64,000 nt of DNA from Mucor racemosus (Eukaryota > Mucoromycota > Mucoromycetes > Mucorales > Mucoraceae). A program made the position numbers and the translations under genes. The notes under the pieces are model-generated. The model was not told the DNA's origin, did not search any database, and saw nothing but the letters and a program-made list of their open reading frames with translations. This document shows, in pieces, positions 1-10,756 of this stretch. The stretch lies in NCBI GenBank assembly GCA_027405735.1, contig JAPEHQ010000006.1, positions 2,170,001-2,234,000 on the forward strand, given 5' to 3'. Position 1 is the stretch's first letter. The number at the start of each line of letters is the position of its first letter.

Positions 1-189
1 CCAAGAAGGGACATGGCCACTTTCAACTTGGAGTACAATTGGATCTTGTACTTCTGGCGTATTGCTTAATTTGTGAGACTTGAGAATAACTTGGAACCGT
101 TTGTATACATTAGTATAATAGGAACGATACAAAAATAAGACCAAACCACCAATTGGCAAAGAGAACAATATAAGAATTTCAGTTATCAT
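1..189 (-). CDS. N-terminal part of an unidentified membrane-anchored protein (runs off the window)
   Basis: An open frame begins with ATG at 189 and stays open for 63 codons to base 1, so the gene continues to the left of the window. The first 20 residues are strongly hydrophobic (ILILFSLPIGGLVLFLY) followed by basic and aromatic residues, as in a signal anchor or a single N-terminal membrane helix. The sequence before the ATG (ACAACAA) is a good fungal start context. I do not recognise the family. It is transcribed away from BUD6, with nearly 3 kb between them. Confidence 0.55.
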   Translation of the reverse strand, partial: MITEILILFSLPIGGLVLFLYRSYYTNVYKRFQVILKSHKLSNTPEVQDPIVLQVESGHVPSW

Positions 190-3015
190 TTGTTGTCAAC
201 TTGTTTAGGAAGAGAAAATAGGGAGAAAAGAGGAAAAATACATAAATCAATGCGTATATATACACGCTTGATATTCATTGTTCTATTATACCATAAACTC
301 CTTTTTTTGCCCGTAGAAACCGACGACGATGCGGTCTGCATCCGACAAGCATAACGGATACGGGGAAAAAAGAATATATATGGTAATTTGCGTTACGAGA
401 AAGAATTCCATAGATATTGTTTTGGGGGGGATAGTAGCATTAATAATGCTACCAATGTCATACACTATAAGATTTGGTGCTTATTCATACAAATTCCTCA
501 ATATCTTTGTCAATTGAATATTTTGCATGTAATAATCGAGGGAAAAATCTAAATGTATAATGTATTGTTTCAATAATCTTTTATAATTTATTTTGGGTAC
601 TTTGTGTAAAAACATCAATAATAGAAATTCCTTAAATCTGTACTAAGTGTTGCCTTAAATATACATTGCAAGTTATTCTATGTCAAAAATCAATGTAATA
701 TTATCTTTCATTGAATTAGACTCTTGTAGGTACGAGGGGCCTACAAGATATTTGTATTAAAACAATGCATAAAATAAAGTATGCTCGTTGTGTCTGAATC
801 GATGATGGATAGGGCAGGCCAATGGATGTCTGTATGTTAAATCAGTTGATGCAAGCGAATATACTCGCCCAACTAGTTGGTAAAACAGAATTTTCAGCAC
901 ATTAACCGATAATGAGATGAGAACAAAAACCATTATTGTATGCTGTTGATAATAGCTTATATGATAGGTCATGGAATTCATAAATGAAATATTCACATGA
1001 GGTAAAAGATCAATGCAAACCAACCATCAATACCGTCACTTGATCATTACTCATACCTTCGCCCCGTGGCTGAAAAAAAAATTATAATGGATGTTTTTCA
1101 TCTATTTGAATATGTAGTCTTGGGTTTACTTATTTTGTAAACAAAAATACCAGAGATAAAGAATATGCCGTACAACCTTCTAACACTTGATACCATGCTG
1201 TATATAAATAAAATGACCGAGAAAGAATTCCAGAGAGATGAAATTGCTTGAGTTGCATCTCTAGATACTATTTGCAATTGCATGATTTATACCACAAGAC
1301 GACTTAGATTTCTCTTTAATGCAACTATAATGCAGAAAAAAAATGGTTTCAGTGTATGGCTGTACTGAAACACCATTTTATTTGGCAATTTCTTTGGAGA
1401 AGTATCCTAGAGAATTTTCTTCAATACCAGTTTTCATTTCCATCAACCCGGCTAAAAAAAAATCCATGTATTTTGCCATTAATTTATCCGCTTCAAAGTT
1501 AAAAAATATTACAAACAGTGGCATTTACTTGAAAGTCCAGAACAAGGAAAATCTCGATTTGTAAACACATGTGGGACAAACCCATTATTTTTAATAACAT
1601 GTAACGCGATACACATTGTTTCACTAGAAATCGAGTAAAGATCAGCGATTCAAATAGCGTCATTTCGATCCTACAAGACTTTTTATTATAATATATCGGG
1701 GCCGATTGACGGTTGGAGTTCATTATTTCATCCAGTAGTGTTTGCCCAGAGTTTACTTGCACTTTTTTATTCATTTTGCCAAAAAAAGGAAACTAATATC
1801 TAGAACTTTTACAAACAAATTAAGCTTATTTTATGAGTTCTTTTTTATATAAAAAATACCATTAAATTAAGCGACTAAAATTATACATTTCATATTAGAG
1901 CACTATAGTAATTTAATTATTAAGTTTGAAGCGAAAAAATCTTTCAAAGCTTAATTTTTCTAAAAAAAAAAATCTGCGAAAATTTATTTTTTTTCTGGCT
2001 GATTGACGATCATCCATTTGAAACCCAGTTACCATGGCGTGCTTTTGAAATTAATGATTTGATGTCTTCAACAATGAGGAAATATGTGGGAATAAAAGCT
2101 TAATTGCTTCTATCATCAAAAAAACTTAAATGCAATATACAACACATATTCCCTATAGTTGGAGTAAATCATCAGAAGCGATGATGTTTGTCGAATTACA
2201 AATTTGGTAGTGTACCCAGTTACAATGTTACACTTGATTACACAAAAGAACACAAGAAACGTCATTGTGTACATTAATACATAGGAAAACAACTAAAAAA
2301 ATATTTGGTCACTTGTCGCAAGTATGTAGATTGATTTTTTTTTCATTTTATTGTCTAGGAATATAAGAAAAATTATATACTAATTGTTATGTGTTTGTGT
2401 ATTTATATATCGAAAGAAAGATATTATATAATTATAAAGAGATGATGATATGATATGATATAGATATAGATGATGGAGATGATACGGCTGTTGTTGTATA
2501 TTGGTGTGTCAGAGATCAACTCTTTTTGTAATTGTAAATCTTTCTTGTTAATTTACTATGTACAGAAAAAAAATAGGGCTTTGGGAGATTGTGGTTTTTT
2601 AATTTAACCTACAGAGAAGCGACACCAAAATTCATGACTAAATAAATTAAAATAAAATGAATATCGAAATATTACACATAGAGAATTTTAGCGTATAAAA
2701 ATTTACCTAAATTGAGCAACATCAACACCACAACAAGCACAGAAACTAGTTGTCGCCGAGTCAACAGGAAGATCTTGTTTTTTTGATTTGAAAATAGTTG
2801 TAAAGTTCATTTTTTTATTTTATTTATTGTTTTGTGTTTAAAGAAAATGGAAAAAATTAAGAGAAGATTTTCCCCCACTTTTTATATCTTCTTGAACATT
2901 TAAACTTTGGGATATTCACTTATAACGTCATGGAGATAAATCGAGATATCAAAGCTACTTCGTACCACATAAATTATTATTTTTCATCCAAATGCTTCTA
3001 TGGTTTCACACACTT
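190..3015. other. Intergenic region, AT-rich, no gene assigned
   Basis: This stretch lies between the 5' end of the partial gene at the left edge and the 3' end of the BUD6-like gene. It holds short open frames on both strands (for example minus-strand frames at 757-1023 and 1499-1774, the latter 91 codons from a real ATG) without recognisable motifs. I see no repeat copy shared with the rest of the window. A short GATGAT/GATATGATATAG simple repeat lies near 2440-2480. Confidence 0.5.
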
Positions 3016-3204
3016 TCAAGGAGAAGCCTTTGTTTGTCCTTTTTCTTCTCTCATTAGCGCTTCTTTTTTTATTGGCGTTGTTGCTGATGATGGCAGTGCG
3101 TCAAACACTGGCTCTTCTTCTTCGTCAGCTTCTTGGATAGGAGTCATAGGAGGTGTAGTTTCAACAAATGCACTGTTTTCTTCCGTTTCTTCTTCTGCCG
3201 CTGC

Positions 3205-3238
<34 letters not shown>

Positions 3239-5514
3239 ATTTCTCCTTGATCCAGGGGGGTTTCATTATTATTGCTATTAGCATCAGTTACATCATGATT
3301 ATTGTTACTATTGACAAAGATTTGCTTCATAATAGCCTCATCCTTTTCCTGTCTTTGTTTATCAATTGCTTGGGCACCACCTGTCTTTTTTAGTTTTCGT
3401 AGACCCACAAAATCAGTCAGTTCTCTTTCAAACGCATCAATACGTTGAGAAAGGTCCTTAGATCTTTTAGACTCGGCTTGAGCTAGTGCTTTTACTCTTT
3501 GAGAATGATCGACATGTATATTGGAAACTTCTTTCATCACACTTGTCATTCCTTCAAATCCTTCATCTGGCTGAGACATGACACGGAATTCAACCCCTAA
3601 TTGCTTTTTACGTTCTTGGATTTCAGATATTTTTACTAATTGATCCAAAACATCCAAAACAGCTTTATGATCATCTTTAAGATCTATTAATAAAGCTTCT
3701 TGTTCCTTTAAAAATTGTTGCTCCTTGACAATTTGCTGTAATTCAACCTCCCAGGTCTTTTTCCACATTGGTTTGAATTTTTTAATACGAGTTTGAAGGT
3801 CATTCATCTCCAATCTCAATCGATCAGATTCTTGTTGGCACTGACTTAGTTGGTTTTTCGAGGGTCGACATCTTTTTTGTGTTACATCCAACTTGAGTTG
3901 ATCAATTGTGTCTTGAAGTGCTTCTAGTCTGCTAGTGATGAGAGTAGCTGCCTTTTGTGTCACTTCTCTACTCTCGTTCATCTCGGCATGGGCTTTTTCG
4001 TCTAGAATGACGACAGTGGAAGCAATTATTTTACTGCTTTTTTCTCTTAGCTCTGCAATAAGCTGTTCTGTTTCCTTCTTAAAATCACTATAATATTGAT
4101 GTATTGTTGCTAAATCATGACGTAAAGATTCGAGTTCTTTTTGTTGCTCCTTGATCTTTTCTTGGGGTATATTTGTATATTGTTTTTGCTCAAGATTGCT
4201 CAATACTTGTCGCATAGTATTTTCAAATAAGCTTTTCATTTCACTTACAACATCTGTCGCTACGGATGTTTGTGCTTCCGTTATTTTTTCTAAATCAAGT
4301 TAGTTAAAATGCATCTCATCATGATTACATTATTATACCTTTGAAGGATACAATTGAATATGGTTCAATATCGTTTAGCCTTTCTAGTTCATATTCAATA
4401 TTAGAGGCAGGGTCTAAAATGTAAATATCAAATTCCTGTTCTTTGGTTACTGAAAATTGATCGCGGAATAACTGCCGAATTTCATCCAGTTTAATTTCTG
4501 CATGAATACTGGATTTTTTAACTTGGTCTCCTTTTCTTAAATAAATGTCAATTGTATCTAAAATAGATGCATGAGTTGTATATCCCCATATTTGATTTAT
4601 GTATATAGCTATAATGTACCAGGAACATGGGGTTTATCAGCTGTATCCGCTGTTAAATGATGATGAGATGTACGACGAACTGAAGATCTTCTCGCTAAAT
4701 TCTCCTGTCTTGTTAACGCATTCAAGGCATCTTTTGTTTTTGGATCATTCATATCAAACTCTTCTCTGGAAGCAGGTGATACTGGTGATCTGGGTAATGA
4801 TTGGCGTTGCTGTATTCTTGAAGGCTCCGTTGAAGAGGATGGAGAAGGCAAAGGCATCATTGTGGAAGAAGGGGTTGATGTTGTATGCAATGGCGATAAT
4901 TGAGATCCTGCACGGGATAATAATTTTGAACCTGTATTAGAGAAAGTGGGAGCTGTACTATTACTTGGTTCATATCTCTCTCTTAATAAAGATTGCTTTT
5001 TTTTTAGTCCCTGCAGTAATCTGATAATAGTATCTCGAATAGCTGGTAAATGTTGCTCTAATGTGGCGGAGGATGCTTCTTTTGATAATGTAATTTTTAG
5101 ACATTCATATAAATCGTCTGGTAAAAGTAACATATCCCTATTCCATTGATTAAAATGTATATTCTTCACTGATAAAATATAATAATCCTTACTCCATTGG
5201 CAATGATACCGATTCAAATGCTTGTGTAGCACTAGCAAAATGGATTTCAAGAGCATTATATTCGTCATACACTTGTGTATCCTTGGCTGTCCCAGACGAC
5301 CAAGCGGTGAGGGTCTCTAATAATTTCTTGGTCGTCATAAGTAACTTGGAGACACTTTGCTCTATATCCACCATCTCTCATGAAAAAAGTCAAAAATAAA
5401 TCCCGTGGTTAATTACTAATTCGAACTTACAGGTGAGGGTATTTTTTGTTCATTTTCCATTGCTCTATCTCTTGCTTTTGTACAAGGTGTAGCACTGCTA
5501 TTCTCTGACATCAT
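3016..5514 (-). CDS. BUD6: Bud6/Aip3-family actin- and formin-regulating polarity protein
   Basis: Five exons join in frame: 5514-5431, 5374-5193, 5137-4620, 4557-4339 and 4289-3016, giving about 758 residues. The N-terminal part has the family pattern SVSKLLMTTKKLLETLTAWS, then LLPDDLYECL and IIRLLQGLKKKQ. After a Ser/Pro-rich linker comes the AIP3 core (IYLRKGDQVKK, DIYILDPASN) and a long coiled-coil C-terminus (LEALQDTIDQLKLD). In yeast, Bud6 binds actin monomers and stimulates the formin Bni1 at polarity sites; the same role at hyphal tips is inferred. The C-terminal tail is low complexity, with eleven consecutive Thr from an ACA/ACG run at about 3203-3240. All four introns have GT-AG ends (49-62 nt). 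Two ATGs in tandem (5514 and 5511) could start translation. Confidence 0.88.
3203..3240. repeat. GTT/AAC trinucleotide microsatellite inside BUD6
   Basis: About eleven units of TTG on the plus strand encode a polythreonine tract near the C-terminus of the Bud6-like protein. Such a tract is prone to length change in frame. Confidence 0.8.
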
Positions 5515-6117
5515 TTGTATTCAATATTGTTAACAAAAAAGAACCCGAAAACCCCTTTCTGGCCAAATTCCTTTCCATATCGCATAGTCAAAAAGGACGG
5601 TTTTTTTCAACACGACATTCCATACAAATCAGCTTCACACACATATACATACATCACCGCATATTGAATTTCATATCATCATCATCATCGTTATTGTAAT
5701 CTTGTCATACCATGATGTTGCTTGAAAAAGAAACTCCTTCTTTCCGATAAAACTAACCCGGGATATTATTATTAAAAATTCGGAAATGCCATATGATAGC
5801 ATTTATTTTTGTATCATTATCGTCTAGATTATTGTTGTTGGTATGATACACTGCCTCTAGTGTCAATTGGCGCTTTTGACTCTGCCAATCTGTGCATTTG
5901 ACTAACCCAAATTTCGCTTTTTCAAAACTCAATTTGCGCTTTTGGCAAAACTCACTCGAACGAGTCAGGAAATTTGTAGATCTGTAATAGTAATATACTA
6001 GTAACTACAAAACTTTAACATTTCAATAAAAATCACAGAACTATTCAAGCTCAAAGGTCATTTGACAACATCAAATGCTTTAAGGCTGTCCCGATAAGCT
6101 GTCAAAAGAGCCTTTGA
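5515..6117. other. BUD6 upstream region
   Basis: No coding frame. The stretch at 5870-5960 is noticeably less AT-rich and contains repeated GCGCTTTTG and TTGACT-like words (TTGGCGCTTTTGAC, TTGCGCTTTTGGC), possibly promoter elements of the BUD6-like gene. A short palindrome (CTCGAACGAG) follows at about 5953-5962. The function of these words is not known. Confidence 0.35.
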
Positions 6118-6405
6118 GGATATGGTCAATAACGAAGATACACATGGGCACAACAAAAGAAACTGCACACGAGCACAACGAAAAGCCTGTATGTGCAGAA
6201 TTATAGATTCTGTCCGTGTGCATGACATTAATCCCATATGTGCATAATTGCAGAATTGCCCATAATAAGCATAGCATTATCCCTATTTGTGCATAATAAT
6301 AAAATCTGGCCATGAGCATAATGAGCTGATCGTATGGACACAAATTGGTTTGTACATGAGCATCGTGCCGTTCTCAAAATTCATTCATTTTTTTTTACTT
6401 AAATG
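6118..6405 (+). repeat. Motif array: short GNGCAYAA-type repeats, copy 1
   Basis: About ten imperfect units with core (C/T)ATGNGCAYAAT are spaced roughly 20-25 bp apart, for example CATGGGCACAAC, CACGAGCACAACG, TATGTGCATAATT, CATGAGCATAATG. The same array recurs at about 10535-10756 and, inverted, at 33104-33391. It abuts the terminus of repeat P at 6406. The layout resembles clustered subterminal protein-binding repeats of DNA transposons; that reading is inference. Confidence 0.7.
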
Positions 6406-7159
6406 CACTACAGCCGAACTATGTTTTCTATGGGCATAATAATCTACACAGATGGGCAGAATAAAAAATTTTGTGCAGATCAGGCAGCCCAAATGAACAG
6501 AGCAATGAGATCAAGGTTTTTTAGTCAATTTATTAAAGTATATCAATCATAATATAATTAATAACGAAGATAATTTGGATGGCCTAAAGCAGATGTGAGC
6601 CACTCTGATTCAACGGAATTGCCTTATTGACGAGATGTATCAATTTGAAATTTGGGGTCTGAAAGAGTTCCGCCCATGTTCTTCTTTCGAGGACCAAATG
6701 GGAACAACGACAACAACCTGTTTGGCAACACTAAAAGTATTTATACCTTTGTAAATTCCTGTTTGTAACACACAAAATCTTTTTTCTTCCCTACTCTTTC
6801 CTTAGCCCTTTTATTTACGTTTAAAACTACAACAAAAAGGCCAATATTTTTTTTATAAACTGAAATCAAGTAGCAGGTACAAGTACATGTTTTTCCTATT
6901 GTTTATTTGGAAATAACTTATTAACTGTTAATGTTAGGGCACGTTATAATATCTTTTTCGAACAAAAAAAGCGTCCAGGACTTAATCATTTTGTTCCATT
7001 ATCTACGTTATAATCAATGCTTTTTTGGTCTAGAGTCGATATCTACCTGGAGAAAAACTGTGGTTATAAAAGTATGTATAGCATTGACTTGATTTAAATG
7101 AATGAATAAACTCATGTTAATCTATCTAGTTTCTAAAAAATATTTGTTTCTGTTTAATG

Positions 7160-7220
7160 ACCAACAGCCAAGAAGAGGAAATCAAGATGTTGTCTTGTAT
7201 ATCGCTACCAATTAAAGGTA
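7160..7220 (+). other. Exon-like segment inside P (MTNSQEEE...)
   Basis: An ATG opens MTNSQEEEIKMLSCISLPIK and is followed by a GGTACACC sequence that could be a splice donor. The copy at about 55143-55085 (minus) reads MTNGQEEENKMLSCIPLP. It is not recognised and may be another captured exon. Both copies are followed by stops within a few codons. Confidence 0.3.
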
Positions 7221-7306
7221 CACCATAATTATTACTTATTAGCTTGTTATTAACAATTCATTTTACTAATAAATCAGTTTTTATAGATCAAAAGTAAGTT
7301 TGTTCT

Positions 7307-7405
7307 GGTAAAGCATTGAATAAATTGGCTTGGGACAAAGAGGGTAAAAAGGTGGCAATAGGTACCAGCGATGATGGTCATGTTTATGTTTATAATATTG
7401 GAGAG
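7307..7405 (+). pseudogene. Captured exon of a cytoplasmic dynein intermediate chain (copy D1)
   Basis: The 33 codons read GKALNKLAWDKEG, KKVAIGTSDDG, HVYVYNIGE. This matches the last WD40 blade of fungal dynein intermediate chains, where a tryptophan-containing AWDK segment is followed by a DGHVYVY strand. The splice donor after GGAGAG is mutated to ATAAG in both arms of this palindrome, while other P copies keep GTAAG. An extra Asp codon (SDDG) is shared with the inverted partner. No complete dynein gene lies in the window. Confidence 0.75.
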
Positions 7406-9176
7406 ATAAGATTAAAACTTAATGTAAATCACCTCTAGCGCAATAATTATAAAGTAAAACTATATTATCATCGAATAAACTACCACACAACATTAATACG
7501 TACAAAGATTTACAGTAATAAGCTTGAATCAAGTGGGTACAGCATTGTAAATTCTTGAAAAAGTTTTCAAGTATTATAAAATCTCTTATTTTTAAGACTT
7601 ACAAGGCTTATAAGCGGAATATTAATTTCAAAAATTATTTTTGTCCAGATCATCAATTTTGACATTTTTTAATTTTTTTTTCTGCTTTTGCAAATCTAGA
7701 GCTAATTATACTACCAATTATAAAAACAAAAAATATACACCTATACAGAATTTGGCGCTCTACTTGCTCAATAAAAAATAACAAACATTTTTATTGCACA
7801 ATATTACATGAAAATCCTTTAACCAAAATTCCGTTTTTGGGGCAAAAGTGCAAATTTTCATTACTTGACATTTAATATTAAGCTTTTATAAAATGTGTAT
7901 TAGTTATGGCTACAATTTTCTCTCACAATGTAGTATATTTAAACGTTAATTTTGGTATCAAAACTTGATTTTTCTGTTTTTTGATGAAAATCATGAGTGT
8001 TGGTAAGGGTAGAATGAGCCCCGAAAATGTCCGCTACAAAGTCTGAATTTTCAGACTGTACGTGGTTAAATATAAGAAAAGTTTAAAATAGAACCGCTTT
8101 TTTATTTAAAACTTAGGTATATACCATAGTATAAGAGACTTAGCCGTTCAATCTTGCTATGCTCAATTATGGCGTCGTTCTACGGGCTCGCTTTTGCAAT
8201 TTTTTGATGAATGTATGATATGACAGACGGTTCTTTTGGTAGGAAAATGTATGTTTCTTCTATGGTAATAGGTTTGCCTATTTTATTTAGTTTATGGTTC
8301 ATGCGCAATAATGTTGCTTTTGCATTGACTGAAATGAGCAATTTAGCAGGGTTTTAATTGCGCTAAATAATGTAAAGCTTTGAAAATCATCCTTTTCTAC
8401 GTGTGTTGATTCTCTCTTTTTGTTTTCATATTCCATCATGGATAATTATTCACTGCTTGATAAGGCCTATCAGACTATCAAGCTGATATTCTTTTCTTTT
8501 ATCTAAATACGCATTCTAATTCTAACATAAGGGATCAATGTTTTCAATATAGGTAGCAGTCGTTATACTAGAGACTGATATTTTTATTTAACTGCATTCT
8601 AAGATCAAATATCATTATTTACTACTGCATTGTTGGACGTATTTCTTAACTAGTAGATCAAATCAAAGGCAATGATATTTATATCTATATATCTAATCAA
8701 TGAAAACGTAGAACTAGTTAAAACCCCACGAAATGTTCCAAAAAAATAATAAAATTTAAAATGATATAGAAAAAAAAAAAAAAAAAAGAATAATCTAATA
8801 ATGTTTTGTCTAATAATTATAGTTTTGATCATAGCTACTGTATATTTGAAAACAAATCTTTTTACAACTGACAATCGTAAACTAAAATAGTAGGTTTAAA
8901 GAAGGTTAATATGTTTAAATTTTATGTGTGATAAAGTAACATTTATAACCTTAGATTTGGCTTGCATATAAATTTAAGCAATAAATGTTATTTAAGTTTA
9001 TGCTCAAGCTAAAACCATTATTGCAGTAAACATTATAGCTATAAATATATTTACAAATGATGATAGCCGTAAATATATTGGTTTTTGTATGTATTGCTCT
9101 ACATCAACAACGTATTGAATTATTGTAATTGTTTATAATTTATATTAATAAAAACAAATGTAATTTAAAAACACAT

Positions 9177-10756
9177 CTCCACGACCGACCTGTGCTGCAC
9201 AAAATAATTTTTGTCGTATATTTTCAGGATTGATAAATAGTACTTAAAAAAGAATACAATTATAAAAGAATAAGCAATTAATCAGTTCTTCAACTGTATA
9301 ATAAAAACAAGATATCGTTTATTTAGATATAAAAGTATGGCTTTTTATATTGTTGATTTGACATTGAGATCTTGAGATGTAATTTAAGGCACTATTGAAC
9401 CATTGGATCTGTTTGATACTGTAGTAATCTATGGATTGAAATGGATCAATCATAATTTAACCGTTCTTGCAGAGCTTATGAGTTGTCTTGTTTCAATGCT
9501 GCGCTAAATATGCTTGGATGTTGATTTGATAGCTACTTGATTGGTTAACTGCTGGGATAAAATAATGTGGTGTTATTGCAGTGGAATTACATACTAAAAA
9601 CGCTTGATAAAAATAAAACAACCTAAATTTCAAGTGTTGCTCATAAAATATGATGCCACTTGAAATGTGAACAACGATAATAAACAAACGCTTCAATTGA
9701 ACACAATAACAAACGCATGCTAAAAATATGAAATACCCTTTTTTGAACCATACATGTCGTGTAGATGATAGCACCCTTGATCACGGCGCAATCAATTACA
9801 CAAATGACATATATATCAAAACAGGATTCTATCCAAATTAATAATGATAATAAACAAAGATATCAATTTAGTCAACTACTCATCTATATCGTAGTTGCAC
9901 TATCAATATAAATAAGATTCAAGCATATAAAAACTACCCCTTAAAAATCAAGGTTACATAAAATAGATATAACAGAAATAAACAAAAACAACCATTTCCC
10001 AAAAGGTCGATATTGTCACACTTGACGTACAATCCCTTATGGTCAATGCTCTATACAGTTTACCCCTTAAAATATCAAATCAATAACAATGTACTCAAAA
10101 CTGGAAGATTACTAAATATACATCCATTCAAGTCTGATGGTATCCAAGTTCTCCAAATCACTATAAATACCCTCATACTTTTCAATTATTTTAACTCTTC
10201 AGAAATCTTTTGTAATAAAAACTTTAGCTGATTATAATTGTATTTCTACTGCTTTTATTTTTATATTTTTTTTATTTTAGTAAATAACATCGTAATTTAC
10301 TGCAGTTATAATCGAGGTCCAAGCGCTCTTGGTAATTACTGGATTAAACTTGGTACGGTAGAAGTTTCTTATATCCGATATCAAGGCTTTGCACTTCAAT
10401 ACATGTCGTAGTCAATAGATTGTAAGATGTATTGATACTGTAGAAGGTGATAACGTATGATACTAGTAGGTGGTGAAATACAACAATTTTGTTGTGCCAA
10501 GGTGGGCTGCACACTATAGCCTGAGCTTTTATGCCCATCGAATATGACTAAAACGATAACAAGATGCACGTGGGCACAATAAAAAAAACTGCACACGAGC
10601 ACAACGCTAACCCTGTATGTGCATAACATTAATCCGATATGTGTATAATAATAAAATCTGACCATGAGAATAATGAGATGATCTTATGGGCACAAATTGG
10701 TTTATACATGAGCATCGTGCCGTTTTCAAAATTCCATTGCATTTTTTTTACTGAAA
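9177..10756. repeat. Spacer of palindrome P1: split motif array with nested S and T repeats
   Basis: The spacer begins with CCACGACCGACCTGTGCTGC (9179), the end of the motif-array unit seen intact and inverted at 33391. It then switches to repeat S at about 9217 and returns to the array at about 10530 (ATGCCCATCGAATATGAC). Repeat S is itself interrupted by repeat T (9577-10304). The order of events is therefore array, then S, then T. Confidence 0.65.
9577..10304. mobile_element. Repeat T, copy 1: small non-autonomous transposon-like unit
   Basis: Ends are TGCAGTGGAATTAC and the inverse GTAATTTACTGCA, an imperfect terminal inverted repeat. GTTAT occurs directly before and after (9572-9576 and 10305-10309). 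Repeat S at about 26800 has the unoccupied site (GTGTCATAATTGAG), so insertion with a 5-bp duplication is well supported. Other copies are at 23778-24284 (inverted) and 52214-52813. A degraded AT-rich open frame runs across the left third, and I doubt that it codes. Confidence 0.65.

Noticed and set aside
2930..3393. Plus-strand frames with poly-Ser, poly-Val and poly-Cys at 2930-3393
   Set aside because: They are antisense readings of the GTT repeat and acidic C-terminus of the BUD6-like gene on the other strand.
6118..6405. CRISPR-like reading of the motif array
   Set aside because: Units are short, degenerate and separated by non-unique AT-rich spacers in a fungal genome with introns. It is not a CRISPR array.
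8650..8874. Identical 74-codon open frames at 8650-8874 (-) and 11058-11282 (+)
   Set aside because: They are the two arms of palindrome P1 seen twice. The frame is driven by an A/T homopolymer (poly-Phe) and is broken in the diverged arms at 32.6 and 33.8 kb, so it is not a conserved gene.
9493..9774. Hydrophobic open frames shared by 9493-9774 (-), 24042-24302 (+) and 52187-52426 (-)
   Set aside because: These are the copies of repeat T. The frame lacks a consistent start and end, differs in length between copies and has no family features, so similarity is due to the repeat and not to a protein.
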